A DNA stretch of 64,000 bases from assembly GCA_963693365.1 (NCBI GenBank), contig CAVNZM010000014.1, positions 3,782,001 through 3,846,000 of the forward strand. Direction: 5' to 3'. Source of the stretch: Amoebidium appalachense. Lineage: Eukaryota > Ichthyosporea. A program made the translations under genes and the position numbers. This document shows, piece by piece, positions 1-14,105 of this stretch. The notes beneath the pieces were generated by a model. The model had not been told where the DNA came from. It did no database searches and saw only the letters and a program-made list of their open reading frames with translations. How positions within the stretch are numbered: the first letter of the stretch is position 1; each line of letters starts with the position of its first letter.

Positions 1-11
1 GATCTGCTACA

Positions 12-133
12 TTGTGTGAGTGTGTGTGTGTGCGCGCGCGCGTGTGTGTGTGCTCGCGCGCGCATGTGCATGTGTGTGTGTCACCGTGTGCGATTGGGCT
101 CGCGTGTGTATGTGTGTGCGCGTGCACCCGCGT

Positions 134-165
<32 letters not shown>
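12..165. repeat. GT/CA microsatellite with GC interruptions
   Basis: Alternating purine-pyrimidine tract, mainly GT with CG steps. The long open frames here on both strands (Cys-Val and His-Thr repeats) are artefacts of the repeat. It lies just downstream of the second exon of the left-edge gene. Confidence 0.9.
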
Positions 166-243
166 TGGTAAAGCATTTGATATACTCACGCGTAGATATT
201 CTCTCGAAAAAGTGGTATATCCCTGCTTCTTGAACACACTCAC

Positions 244-1362
244 ACGAGGTCTTGTGCTGACCTCACACGCCCTCTGCAGGTTGCGCTGACAGCACAAAAG
301 GCCATTGAAATGCACGAATGATCGCACAACAATACTGCCGTCTTCCTGCAAATTATTGATTGACAATTAGAATGGAGCGTTGAAATTTGAATGGAGTTCC
401 GGGTCCGGGGAGCCAGAGTGACTCGTTTCAAGTTCTCCTACACGGTGCAACTCAATTTCATCATGAATGAAAGGGGGCCATTCTGTAGTGGTGTCTGATC
501 AAAAAATAAAAAAAAAAGAGAGAGAGAGAGAGAAATACTGAGGCTGCATGCATGTGCACATATTTGTGTTTGTGTATGTGTGCTTGCTTGCGAGTGTGGC
601 AGTGTGGGAAGAGCTACACAGGCACGTTCGTGTGTGCGTTTATATAGGTAGGTGTGTGCGCGTTTATTTACTATGGCACGTAGGTAGTGTGCAGTCTTAT
701 ACATATCAGTGCAGGTGTGCGCGTGCACTCCTATGTAACATGTAGGTGTGTCCGGTGCGCATATATAAAACAAGAGGTGTGTGTGTACCCAATGCAACTT
801 CGTGTGTGCGTGGACGTGCACATGGAGTGCATGCGTCAGCTGTACGTAGATATAGTTTGATAATGCTACACCGGTTGGAAAGCTCACGGGGTAGGGCGGC
901 GATGAGAACATGTACAGATGTTCAGGAGATTGCATCACGAGGACTGAAAGCTTGGGACCGGGGTAGTTAAACCTTTTGCAGGCGGCTATAGAGTGGTTGT
1001 GAAACATCACGCATGCACACAAGGGTACTCACCGGCTTTAGTCCGAACCGCTCCTTCAGGCAGGTTTCCGCTTGTGGAGACACATCTCTTGTCATTTTGT
1101 GGTCATCTGCTCTGGTGGACCTCACCCCCACGTCGTCCGCAATGGGGTCGGTGTATGGATCCTGCAACACATCCAGAAACCCATCTATTCTCCCGAGTAT
1201 CTTCACATTTGTGGGAGGTACTCGGGAAGGTGCTGGTGTAATGGTGGGGGAACCTGTTGCTATTTGTGTAGTTGTACTTTGCGGTTGGGCGGTGGTGATA
1301 GAATGTTGCCAGCATGTAGTGAATGCGGCTAGGGCAAGCACTATGCATCTTTTGCGTGCCAT
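244..1362 (-). CDS. putative secreted protein, first two exons (partial)
   Basis: Two exons join in phase 0. Exon 1 (1033-1362) begins at an ATG in good context (gccATGG) and ends at a strong donor, CCG|GTGAGT. Exon 2 (244-345) follows a TTTGCAG acceptor and ends at CGT|GTGAGT, so the protein continues to the left, beyond the window. The first 25 or so residues (MARKRCIVLALAAF...) look like a signal peptide. A Ser/Thr/Pro-rich stretch follows (TTTQIATGSPTITPAPS), likely an O-glycosylated linker. The mature part contains several cysteines, including a CC pair in exon 2. I do not recognise the family. Export to the secretory route is inferred from the N-terminus only. The exon calls rest on splice consensus and the open frame. 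Confidence 0.55.
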
Positions 1363-1627
1363 GGCGCAATGAGTTGCACCCTTAAAGATGGCACCTGTTT
1401 AAATTGGAAGATCCAGGTTGGGCTTCCGAGCATATGACTTAAGCGAGTTGACAAATGAGAGAAAAACCATGAACGAACCGAGTCAAATGTTATTGATGCC
1501 AACGATGAGTATAGCTATAGATCTCAGGACTGGGTGTGCACAACAACGATTCTGTTCAGATGTTTCGTTTTGAGGGGCAGCTACAAGTGTCAGATCTAGA
1601 AAGAAGCTGGCAATCACAACGAAAGAT

Positions 1628-1791
1628 TACTTTGTGTGTGAGTGTTTGTGTGTGGCATGGGAAGATCAGGGGCGGTGCGAGACGATGCGGTGGTCATTGA
1701 AAAGCTTAGTACTTTGTGTGTGAGTGTTTGTGTGTGGCATAGGAAGATCAGGGGCGGTGCGAGACGATGCGGTGGTCATTGAAAAGCTTAG
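1628..1791. repeat. 82-bp perfect-length tandem duplication
   Basis: Two adjacent 82-bp copies, 1628-1709 and 1710-1791, each starting TACTTTGTGTGTGAG and ending GAAAAGCTTAG. They differ at a single position near the middle (CATGGG versus CATAGG). Near identity implies a recent event. It lies upstream of the left-edge gene, in DNA where I see no gene. Confidence 0.9.
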
Positions 1792-1997
1792 AACTCACAG
1801 TGACATGCCAGTAGTACATGGTTCCCTAAGCAACCCAAACATGAAGCAACAAACAACTATACGGTTTACACTGTTGTCACTGAATTTTGTAGCACATAAC
1901 TCTACACCGTCAGTGTTCTCTACACTGATGCACTACAAAAACCATTCCGGGCATGCCAAAGGATAAAAGAGTGAGCCATAAGTATATTATGATTAGT

Positions 1998-2357
1998 TCA
2001 ACTTGAACCGGTTTGTCGGCTTCGTTCATTGGACAGCCTGACAATGTCTAAGTCTCCCGAAACCGCAACCTCCCGATTATATGTAGCAGGCATGAAGGAC
2101 TTGAAGCCATAAAGCATATTATCATCGATGGTTTTGTTTGGCTCTATATTGGTATTATAAAGCGATACGGATATTAAACCTATACCTGCATTTCTGCAAC
2201 GTAATTTTTCTATATAAATAGAAAATTCCCGGTCCCCCGGAAAAATTCTTGATCCAAGCACAAACAAAAATCTATTTTTATCATGACCATGTATGAAGGT
2301 ATACTGTCGCAGAAGCATTATTTCCTGATTGAATCTGATTATAGCCTTACATGACAC
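1998..2357 (-). other. unrecognised open frame of 119 codons, doubtful
   Basis: An open frame free of simple repeats, unlike most long frames nearby. Its composition is more AT-rich than the recognised exons. The first codon is GTG, so no ATG defines a start. The translation is not low complexity (for example GDREFSIYIEKL near the middle), but I recognise no family, signal or domain. It could be an exon, a decayed mobile element or chance. Confidence 0.2.
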
Positions 2358-2757
2358 ATAAGAAGCATAGTGACTCTCTATTTCTCTTACCTGAAGCTGT
2401 CCTAATTATCAGTCTTATAACTCAACGTTTTGTTGATAAAGTCTCGAGGGTTTGGGGGATTCTCGATATACAAAGTAACAACCAATAGAATTTGGGTAAA
2501 CAATCACAGTTCATTCCTGTGACTCCATTTGTAAATGGCCGGCAAGTTGGCTGAAGTACGTGTAACGGCTACCACCTACTGAGGCGGTGTCTCCTTTCTC
2601 TTTTTTTTTTTTTTTTTTTTTTTGCCGCCTGAGTAGATGTTAAAACGTCGCACGTGCGGCAACACGTCAGTACGTGTTAGGTGTAACGGTGGGTTGGCAC
2701 TGGGGATTTCATATTCATCGAAGCCTACTTGTAAGCTGCTGCTCACAGTGTACGTGT

Positions 2758-2954
2758 AGTGTGTGTGTGCGTGTGTGTGTGTGTGTGTCACAGTGTGTGT
2801 GTGTGTGTGTCTTTGTGCGTGTGTGTGGTGTGCGTGTGTGTGTGTGTGTGTGCGTGTGCGTGGCGTGTGTGCATGTGTGTGTGCGCGTATGTGTGTGTTT
2901 GACACGTGTGTGTGTATGTGTGTGTGTGTACATGTGTGTGTGTGTGTGCCAGAC

Positions 2955-3001
<47 letters not shown>

Positions 3002-3087
3002 GCGTGTGCGTGTGCGTGGCGTGTGTGTTTGCATGTGTGTGTGTGTGTGTGTGTGTGTGCCAGACAGTGTGTGTATGTATGTATGTA

Positions 3088-3143
<56 letters not shown>

Positions 3144-3290
3144 GGTGGGTGTGTGGGTGGGTGGGTGGGTGGGTGGGTGGGTGCGTTTGTGTGTGTGTAT
3201 GTGTACATGTGTGTGCGTGTGTGTGCGTGTGTGTATGTGTGACACTGCGTGTGTACATGTGTGTGTGTGTGTGCCACGTTCAAGTGTGTG
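2758..3290. repeat. compound GT / GTGG microsatellite
   Basis: About 530 bp of GT repeats broken by a motif CCAGACA(C/G)TGTGTG at 2948 and 3060 and by a (GTGG)n block at 3134-3182. All long open frames here (Cys-Val on plus, His-Thr on minus) come from the repeat and are not genes. The surrounding 2.4-3.98 kb shows no supported gene. Confidence 0.9.
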
Positions 3291-3979
3291 CGTGTTGTGT
3301 TGGTCACTAGCTGAGGTCAAGACAAAGTCACATTATGGCTATTCGATGGCTATAGTGCTGTTTTCTTCTACTCACCTTGGTCATTGGACAAGCCGTGTGG
3401 ATGTGTGCGCACACACAGCCTGCCGGCAGCTAGCTCTGGGTGCCGTCCGTGACATGTGGCTGTGTGAGCTCGAGCAAGCGTTTGTACGTGTGCGTGTGAA
3501 ATTTGTGTGTGTTTATGTGTGTGCGTGTGTGCGTGTGTGAGTGAGTGGGTGAGTGAGTTGTGTGTGCGTGTGCGCGCCACATATGTTTTGTGTGCGTGTG
3601 TGACTTGTGCGTGGGCTGTTGGCAAGGCATGCTTCGCACTGCCGTACGTGCGTGTGCTTCTCCGGCAGAGAGGTGGCAGTGAGAAGAAGTTTTTTTTTAA
3701 GAATTAAAATTTAAAATCTGAGTAATAGTACAGAGCCATTGCCACTTTTCTCTGTTTGTTAGTAATTCTTTGTGATCGAGAGTATGGTGTGTTAGACTAC
3801 AATGTACTGGTGTTAATGTGTCCTGGAAGGTGTATAATGTCTGCTGGCCGCAGTCAGTAATTATTTTTAGGTATATATATTTATAAATGTTGGCCGCTGG
3901 CCAATAAATAGCAAATAATAAACACACGATAAAGTCAACAGTGTGCCAAAAAACTAATCCCCAGCGAGCGCACCCAGTG

Positions 3980-4056
<77 letters not shown>

Positions 4057-4061
4057 CGTGT

Positions 4062-4094
<33 letters not shown>

Positions 4095-4170
4095 CGCGCG
4101 CACGCGCACGCGCGCGCGTGTGTGGGTGTGTGGGTGAGTGTGTGTGTGTGTGTATGTGTGGTGTGGTGTG
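3980..4170. repeat. GT microsatellite with CG-rich core
   Basis: Long GT run followed by GCGCGCACGCGCACGCG at about 4094-4118, a sequence able to form Z-DNA. The interval 4.2-6.6 kb holds no gene I can support. It contains G and C homopolymer blocks (4780-5130, 5310-5440), and the remainder is unremarkable. Confidence 0.85.
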
Positions 4171-5378
4171 TGCGCGGCTTGTACATATGTACGTGTTCAT
4201 GTGCACCTGTGTCGGACCGAGGAAGTACATGAAAGTCAATTTTGACAGTATCTGCCGGTGTGTATGTGTATGTGTGCCAGTGCAGCAGGTGTGCCTTGTA
4301 ACTGATAGCTTCGCTTTTTAACGTGTGTGTGTATATAGTAGTACACGGTAGACACTTGCTGATCATTCGGATCGACATGCATTAATATTTAATGTGTCGG
4401 TCCTCGGTTTTTTGAGTGAATGATGATCAAGTGTAAGAGCATTCACCTGGCAAGTATTAATGTTGCAGAGGATAGCTGCAGCTGCAAGTGTTGGATGCAC
4501 ACTGACAATTGTCTTTTCAGCGAGTCTAACCTGCAGGCTGCATCTGCACACATATAGGGTTGTTATCTTGCGGCACATGCACGGTGATCGTTTCAGAGTA
4601 ATAGAGTTCAGAGCAATGAAAATATTATGAAAATAACTAAACTTTGTGACTACTTTAAAGTTGCTGAGATCATACGTGGTGCAAGCTGCACTGTGAACAC
4701 ATGTACAGTGCTAGTAATTAATAGATTTTTGTTGCTTTCGGCAGGGTTACCGAAGCTACGTCACGGCCTGCACTCAGGGGGAGGGGGGGGGGGGGGGGGG
4801 GGGGGGGGATGATTCGAAGGGGGTTATAAATAAGAACATGCACCTAAAGGTCTTTCCCGTGGATCCCCCCCCCCTCCCCCCCCTCCCACCTCTCCCCTCC
4901 CCCGGGGCCCCATACTATGATATCTAGGCCCAATATTATATGCCCCTTCCCCCCCCCCCCCCCCCCCTCTCCGGATCCCCGGACCCCACCTCCCTACCCG
5001 GAGACTCGAGAGCTCCCCCCTTCCCCTCCCCTCCCCCCCCCCCCCCCCCCCCCCCAAAGGCTTACGGGGGCCCTTCTTCATTGAGGGGGAGGGGGTGGGG
5101 GGGGGGTGGGGTGGGTGGGTGGGGGGGGGGAGGGGGGAAGTGGAAGGCGGGGGTGGATGCATGTCAGCCTAGGTAAATTCAATTGTTTAACTCCAGTGTA
5201 CAGGACTGGTCTGAAGGCTTAAGAAAACAACGAGGAAATGGGGTCCAGTGGAGGTGGTGGTGGTGTTCTGTGTGTGTGTGTGCAGGTGCACGTATGTGTG
5301 CATTTTTTTTGGGGGGGGGGGAGTGGTGGTGGTGGTGGTGGTCACCGCGGTGGTGGTGTGTATGTCTGGTGTGTGTGT

Positions 5379-5430
<52 letters not shown>

Positions 5431-6460
5431 GGGGGGGATAAGAAGAAAAACTGCTCGTGGGTCACTGTTTTTCGTCACTGTATTTGTAACGGGCCGCTCA
5501 TATGTATATAACTACTTTAAGTACACGTGTTCACTATCATATACGATAGCCAAATATAGAAATTTTGGCGTCGAAGTTCTTGGAGCTAAAAAAACGTTTA
5601 AAAAGGGGAAAATAACTTGGCCCCAAATTTACCTTTTTAGCGAATGTGTTTTTTATTCATAAGTTCTAGTAATTCAGTGAGTGCACGTGCCTGCCTCAGG
5701 CTGATCATGACAATTGCAACACACCATTCCTACATGGATATCAACCAAAAGAAACTAGTCTCTACTGTGGTGGTCTCCTAAACCTTGTGCGGCATGCGCA
5801 TACATGGTATTACAGTGACGCATGTGCATATTATTGTTCTGTACACCGGTGTGTGGTGCACGTGGCTGTTTTGTGCACATGTTACAATAGCAGCATGATC
5901 TCCCTAAACTCCGTGTTTACACATCCCTCACCCTGGCTCTGCCTTGTCGGTGCTCCAAAACACACACACAAATCCCCCTATACTCAGTGCCTGCACATGG
6001 TCGCATTCACGTGCAGGTCACGTGACACATGCAATGCCATACTGCCGTCTAGAGCCACAACCACGGCAGCACGAAATATACTTATCGGCAGCCCACTGAG
6101 CTCGCCTATTTTCTTTTTTTCATGTATGGCCCTGCTTTTTTGTGAAATCACCCTTTTTGGCCTCCCCGTAGTGGATTTTGCAGGATTTGACTTCTTTGAG
6201 GTCCAAAAACCTCAAATTTTCCCCGGCGGGGCCGGGGAGGGAGAATTCAAAAATTGCGTGCTCCTGATATGGTACCCGGGCCCCGGGGGGTGAGTTTCAG
6301 AAAGGGTTTAATAGGGATAGATACGGGGAGTCGTCTGAAAAGGGGGTCAAAAAGTGTGTGTGTACGCATGTGCGCGTGCAGGTTGATGTGCTACTACGTC
6401 TTGGTCATGAGCACGTAATAGTCACGGTGAGCTTGACGGTGCGCGTGAGAGCGTGAGTGA

Positions 6461-6504
<44 letters not shown>

Positions 6505-6689
6505 CTGTATGCGTGCTTGTTTAATAAGCCGGTTAGGGTGCATGAATGCTTTCATGTGACTGTGCGTAGGTGTCTACGCGTGTGCGTGCATGCAGGAGTC
6601 ATGCAGGAGTCACTCACTTTTAAGATCACAGGTAAATAGGGTTTAGGGTCTAAAATCTTGAGGTTTCTCGGCCGTAGGGTTTATTGTCT

Positions 6690-6693
6690 TATC

Positions 6694-6737
<44 letters not shown>

Positions 6738-6854
6738 CCCCCCCCCCCCCGGCGGCCCGCCCGCCCGCCCGCCCACCTGCTTGCCCCGCCCGCCCACCCC
6801 GGTCCTGTGGGTCCTTCTGTGCTGCGTTAGTTTTTTTTTCTTTTTTCTTTTTTT

Positions 6855-6896
<42 letters not shown>

Positions 6897-6897
6897 G

Positions 6898-6933
<36 letters not shown>

Positions 6934-7535
6934 ACACACACATACCGTGCACCGTGACACAGAGACACGGAGACACACACCCACCCACATTGTTATACAC
7001 ACGTGCACGCGCGCACACACCACACACACAAACACACCCAGTGGCAAACGAGCACAAAATCCAAATGAACACACAGACATTCGCACACATCCCCCCCCCC
7101 CCCCCCCCCTCCCCACACACACACACAAAAAAAAAAAAAGATAAAAAGGACCCACAGGACAGGGGGGGGGGGGGGGGGGGGGGAGGGGGGAGGTTGGGGG
7201 GAGACACACACACACACACAGCACACACACACAAAAACACAGTGACAAGCGAGCACAACTGAAACCCAAATGTACACACAGACACATGCACACATTTTCA
7301 CACAGGCCCCCCCCCCCCCCCCCCCCCCCCCTCTACCCGCCCTCCTCCCCCCCCCCCCCCCCCCCCAAAAAAAAAAACCTCCCCGTTTATAAAGAGTACC
7401 CACAGGACAGGAGGGGAAACGGGAAGGGGAGGGGGGAGGGGGGTGGGAGGAGGAGGAGGGATACACACACACACACCGTGCACCGTCACACGGACACACA
7501 CACAAACACACACACACATTGTGATATACACACGT

Positions 7536-7605
<70 letters not shown>

Positions 7606-7654
7606 TCAGTGACAAACGAACACAAAATCCAAATGTGCACACATTTTCGCACAG

Positions 7655-7732
<78 letters not shown>

Positions 7733-7862
7733 CCGCAGCCCAAAAAAGGACCCACAGGCCAGGGGGGGAAGGGGGAAGGGGGGCCACACACACACTGTGC
7801 ACCGTGACCCGGCCGCAGACACACACATACACACACGCACACACACACGCACACACGCACAC

Positions 7863-7909
<47 letters not shown>

Positions 7910-8035
7910 GTGATACACTTACGTGCACACCATGACACACACACAAACACACAGTGACAAACAAACACAAAAACCAAATGTCCACGTGCACATATATGCA
8001 CACGTTTTCGCACAGAAACTTTATAGTAGAGCCGG
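6690..8035. repeat. tandem array of ~300-bp composite units
   Basis: About four diverged copies of one unit. Order within a unit: poly-C, short poly-A, GGACCCACAGGACAGG, poly-G, ACACACCGTGCACCGTGACAC, CA repeat, ATTGTGATACACACGTGCAC, CA repeat, CAGTGACAAACGAACACAAA, then CACATTTTCGCACAG. Shared words occur near 6945, 7155, 7405 and 7750 (unit starts) and near 7040, 7240, 7610 and 7945 (CAGTG.CAAACGAGCAC block). Homopolymer lengths vary between units. No coding potential beyond the repeat frames. Confidence 0.8.
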
Positions 8036-8060
8036 GGAGTCCCTGTCCTACCCAACCATA

Positions 8061-8095
<35 letters not shown>

Positions 8096-8112
8096 ATACA
8101 CAGTGTCACGTG

Positions 8113-8144
<32 letters not shown>

Positions 8145-8336
8145 CCCCCACACCCCCACACCCCCACACACACACATTGACTTTTTCGGTCTATTGATTG
8201 GTAACGAAGCTAATCAGACAAGAAATATGATCTGCTGCACAGGAGGGCTTTTCTTGTGCACAGCCTAATAATAATATACTTGATCAGACTAATTATACGT
8301 AGGGAAGCCACAGTCCCTCCTCCGAATCCCACCGTC

Positions 8337-8370
<34 letters not shown>

Positions 8371-8936
8371 CCTTCCCCGTTATCTTGTTTTTCCCCCAGC
8401 CTCGGTAGCCCCTAGAATTTTATTAGTGTCACCCATACTTAAAAATTTATTAGGTCCCTGAGCCAATTGCAATTGACTGAGCCGCCGGGCCAAGCTTTCT
8501 CTCTTCACACTTAAGTTTATCTCAGAATAATAACCGCTTACTGCGGCCGTGTGTGATAATACGGTGTCAATACTACAGCTCAGGCACATCATCAGTGTAG
8601 TGTGCACATACAACATAAATCAGGTACAGAGTCACAATCAAAACTGTTATCATGCAAACAGTTACATAGGAACACACCACTAGTACTCAGACCGTGGTAC
8701 TAGTAGTAGTGGTGCTCCTAGCCCCCCCCCTCCACCCCCCCCCCCCCCCCCCCCCCCTTCCCCCCCCCCATGCCCCTCCACCCTTTCCTGCCCTCAATAC
8801 GTGTACAGTGTCACACACACACACACACACACACATACAGCTCGGATTGTCACCCGAAAAGATCAAAGCAAAGCAAAAACATTACCAACTAAACTAGATC
8901 AGATTGAATCTTTTCAGAGATTAGATCAGATCAGAT

Positions 8937-9702
8937 CTAGATCCAGTCTCCGCTGGCCATTTTCCTGGGCAGGTACTCCTGGGTGAGGTACTGGAAGCCG
9001 AATGACGTCAGGGCCTGGATTTCGGCCTTTTGCTTCGTCTTGAGCATCAGCTCGAGCTCACGCACCCACGCCGGATTCTTCTGGATGAAGTCCTCCTGCA
9101 AGTGCAAACAGTGAATACAATAATAATATAAAAAAAAGGCGGGAACCCACAAAAAAGTAGTCAAGTTTTATAAGTCTTCCTGCTGTGTGCAAGCAGTGAT
9201 TTAATATGAGCATGGGTGGATGGAAGTAACATGGCAGATGAAGAGGAGGAAGCAGGGAGAGGGGGGTGGGGGGGTTGTGTGTGTGTGTGTGGGCGGGGAG
9301 GGGGGAGGGGGGGTGGGGGTGGGGAGGGAAGAGCCCACCATGCCTACTGCCACAATGATCACATTCTCTTTCCTCTCAATCTTCGCTCCATCCCGACATG
9401 CGCACAGTGTCTTTTCCTACGTGCACAGTGTCGTCTACCGCATGAACACAGTGTTAGCAACAGCGTGCACACAGTATTTTATGCGGCATGCACACAGTGC
9501 TTTGGGTTTTCGGCAGCATGCACACAGTATTTTCATGCACACAGTGTTTTCTGCAGCCCACCTTCAGCAGTTCCTTTCCCGTCTTGATGTCGCTTTCAGT
9601 CATGTCAAGTCGGCACTCCTGAAAACAAAACCCTTGGGTTTAGTGCCCCCCCCCCCCCCCCCCCCATCCCCCCCTTTGTTTCCCTCCTTTCCAAAGTTTT
9701 CT

Positions 9703-9747
<45 letters not shown>

Positions 9748-9938
9748 AAAAGCACAAACAAAAACAAACAAAAACAAAAACAAACAAACAAACAAACCAA
9801 CCAACTAACAAACAAACAAAAAAAATCCTCCTTCCATCTCCTCCCTCCTTGCTGACATGAAGTGGGTCCCCAAACGTGCAAATCCACAGACGAGCACACA
9901 CCTACCCTCATGCCAACTTCTAATACCTACGGGACGAC

Positions 9939-9998
<60 letters not shown>

Positions 9999-10676
9999 AT
10001 CCACCCACACATAACACCCGCTCGATTGCATGCCCACCACCATTCACCCACCCAAAACTTCATCGGACCCCCCCCCCCCCTCCCTCCCCCCCCCCCTCCC
10101 CCCCCCCCCCTCCCCCCTCCTCCCCCCCCCCCTCCCCCCCCCCCCCCCCCCCCCCCCTCCCCCCAAAAAAGGGAATAAATAAAGAATAAAACTCACCTTT
10201 GGGATGTTGTACCTATCCAAATCCGAGGGCCGCACCCCGAGCCAGCGGATGTCGGATGTGGTCAGATTGGAGCTGTCGTAGCTCATGTTCTTACTGCCGG
10301 ACATGTACACACTCAAGATCTTGAGCCCGTAGGGGTCGCTGTCAAACAGACCGAGAATGGGTATCTGCAGCTTATTCTTAACCCTTTTGAGAAACAGGCG
10401 GGTGGCTATGTCGGGTTGGCCCTTGGCTGTGATGATCACGCTGTAAGTGTACGTGTACGTGTGTGTGTGTGTGTGTTTGTGGGGGTGTTGGGGGAGAGGG
10501 GGGGGGGGAGGGAGGGGGAGGGAGGGTGTGTGTGTGTGTTTGTGGGGTGTTGGGGGGAGGGGGGGGGGAGGAGGAGGGGGAGGGAGGATGTGTGTGTGTG
10601 TTTGGGGGGGGGGTGGGTGCGTGTATGTGTGTGCGTGTGTGCTGTATGTGGGTATGTGTGTATGTGTTTGTGTGTT

Positions 10677-10730
<54 letters not shown>

Positions 10731-11488
10731 TGTGTGTGCGAGTGTGTGCGTGTGTGCGCACGCGCGTGTGGTGATGGTGGTGGTGGTAGGGGCATATGTG
10801 TATGTGTGTGTGAGCGTTTGTGTGAGTGTGAGTGTGTGTCTGAGTGATTGAGTGTGTGTGTGTTGTGTGTGTTGGGGGGCAGGGGAGTTGAGTGAGCCAC
10901 AGAGTACGAAGTTCACATTCACGACGGGCAACACAACATAATGTTCCCAAGCACACATAGAGGGTATGAATTATAAGTAGTGCCCATCCTCTGGGACGAC
11001 CCAAATCATCCGCCCAGAGTTTTTTTTATTTTTGTTCTTATTTTTTTCTTTCTTTTTTTTTTTTTCTTCTGGGGGGGGGGGGGGGGGGGGGGGGAGGGAG
11101 AGGGGGGTCTGTGTGTGTGTGTGTGTGTTTCGTGTTGTGTGTGTGTTGCGCGCGCGTGTGTGTGTGCGTGCGAGTGTGTGTGTGTGTGCGCGCGCGTGTG
11201 TGTGACGATGAAGAAGGTGACGAAGGGGAAGAGGGAGGTGGGGGAGGTGTATGTGTGTGTGTAGTGGGGAAGGGGGGAAAAAAGAGGGGGGGGGGGAGGA
11301 GGGGGTTATTCGAGCGACCGTCTCCAACAGCAAACAACAAAAGGGAAAACAGCAGTATGACGGGGCGTGTACCAGGGGTAGGTGTTGTAGAACCGATCCT
11401 CACTTAGACGCATAAAGATGGCATCCTTCTCCACAAGCAGAATGAACTCGGCATCCCCCTGTGTTGTTGTTTTTTAGTGGTGAAGGTG

Positions 11489-11542
<54 letters not shown>

Positions 11543-13406
11543 GAGAGTGGGTGTGTGTGTAGGGGGGGGGGGGGGGGGAAGGGAGAGATGACGTGTCTTT
11601 AGTACATGAATTTTGACCCATTTGCCTTGCGTGAAACCCGTCTCTGACCCATGTCGGTGGACAAGCCCCCCCCCCCCCCCCCCTCTCCATCTCTCACTCC
11701 CCCCCCCCCCCCCCCCCCCCCCCCCTCTCTCTCTCTCTTAAGCTTGTGTGTGTGCTTGTGTGTGTAGATATGTGCTTATGGGTGGACGTGTGTATTTGTG
11801 TGTGTGTGTCCATCACGGAGAGAGGGGAAGGGACGGAGTGTGTGTTAGGGGCGGAAACGGGGGGGGGGGGGGGGGGGGGGGAGGGGGATGGTGGAGGGGG
11901 CACCATTATAGATCGAAAACAGGTGAAGACATACACCCACTCTATTACCAAGCACTAGAACCACACACCGGCACACGGAGTCAACATTTGGGGGAAGGGG
12001 GGGAGGGGGGAGGGGGGAGGGGAGGGGGATGGGGGAGGTGGGGGGAGGGGAGGAGGAGGAGGAGGAGGGGGGGGCACTCACGCTTATGTCGCTCACACGA
12101 TCAATCAGGCCCGGGATGACCTTTCCCCCCACACCCATCTTGGTGCAGTCGATAAGATCCCCATCGTCGCGAAATTTCATCCTTCCAACCACAACACCCT
12201 TCTCGCTCGCCACCACGTTCAAACTGCTCCGCGTGCACCCGATCATGCACGCCACGTCGTCAATTACAGTGTCTGAGTCTCGTTGGTTCTGGAAAAGTTT
12301 CACGTCCGTGTAGAAGAGATCACGTTTCGTTATGTGGATACGCTTATTCACTACCTCGTGCACTAGTTGGAGAATGCGCGTGGTGATTGCGGTTTTCCTC
12401 ACGTTTGCGATGCTTCCGAACGGGCGAGCGGAGTACCCCTCCTTTAGGACTAGACGGTCGAGTTCGGGAACGTAGACTTGGTTGGCAGACGTGCGGAGGG
12501 GGACGTTGAAGGTGTATCCTTGGCCTGTATACGTGTGAGTGTGTGTGAGTGTGTGTGTATACGTTTGTGTGTGTGTAAGTTTGTGTGTATATGTGTGTGT
12601 GCGCATGTATGTTCGTATTGTCAGTCATTTTTATCCCATTTCAAGTGTTTGTGCACCAGGTGCCTACACCCCCCCAAAACCACCATTCCTGTCCCTTCTG
12701 TAATTCCTCCCTCAGAAATTTCGACGAGAATAGGTTTCCCTGCTTGCTCCCTCTATTCTCCCCCCCCCCCCCCCCCCCCCCCCCCTCCCCCCTCCCCCCC
12801 CCTTCCTTCAACACACACACACACACCACCACAACACCAACACACGTCAAAAAAGCCAACAAACAAACTCATACTTTTCCCCTTTTTGCTCCCCACAAAA
12901 CGATGGTGGAAGCACATTCAATAATCAGCAGGCCCCCCCCCCCCCCCCCCCCCCCCCCTCCCCCCCCCCCCTCCCCCCCCCCCCCCCCCCCCCCCCCCCA
13001 CCACCCACCCGGCAACACACCCCACAAGACTACGACAGCGTCTCGACCTCCATGTGCCCCCCCCCCCCCCCCCCCTCCCCCCCCCTCCCCCCTCCCCCCC
13101 CCCCCCCCCCCCCCCCCCACCACCCACCCGGCAACACACCCCACAAGACTACGACAGCGTCTCGACCTCCATGTGCCCCCCCCCCCCCCCCCCCCCTTCC
13201 CCCCCCTCCCCCCCCCTCCCCCCCCCCCCCCCAAAAAAAGGGGGAAAAAAAACATACTAGCCAGGATAGCCTAGCAGATGTGCAGCACGATCCTCTCAAT
13301 CACCTCCGAGAAAGAAAAAAAATAAAAGCAAAAAGCAAAAAAAAAAAAAAATAAAAAAAAACCCAAACGAAGAAGTAGAAAGTAGCAAAAACGACAACAC
13401 ACACAC

Positions 13407-13459
<53 letters not shown>

Positions 13460-13956
13460 ACTCACCCACCACACACGCACACATACCAGCCAATTTAGAC
13501 TGGCAGCAGTGTAGTGGAACCCTCTCAATGACCTCCTTGACCGAGAAAGCAGAGAGACACAAGCAAAAAGCACAAAAAAAAAACACACACAAAAAAAGGA
13601 AAAAAAAAGTAACAAAAACGACAACACACACACACACACACATACACACCCACTCACTCACCCACCCACCCATTCACACATACACACACACACACACACA
13701 CACGTACCAGCCAGGATAGACTGGCAGCAGTGCAGTGCAATCCTCTCTATCACCTCCTTGACCGTCTCATCCTCCATCTCAGCCACCTCTGTGAATGCCC
13801 CCTCCAGGTTCAAATGCGAAAGCTCCAAAGCAGTCTCCGGCCTCTCGTCTCTCTCCTTGTCTCGAAGTTCACGGACTTTTGCCAAGGTTTTCTCTGTGTC
13901 GATAGGTACCTGTGGTGGGGTTAATGGGAAAAAAAGGAGGAAAAAAAGGGATGTGT

Positions 13957-13987
<31 letters not shown>

Positions 13988-14043
13988 GGGGGGGGGGGGT
14001 GGGGGTGGGTGGGTGGGTGGGTGGAGTGTGTGAATGTGTGTGA

Positions 14044-14105
<62 letters not shown>

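Noticed and set aside
2576-3540. Long open frames of Cys-Val or His-Thr on both strands, here and at every GT tract
   Set aside because: All six frames of a GT repeat stay open. There is no splice context, complexity or conservation.
6643-8175. Glycine- or proline-rich proteins up to 366 codons
   Set aside because: Created by poly-G/poly-C and GT runs in the tandem array; no unique sequence supports them.
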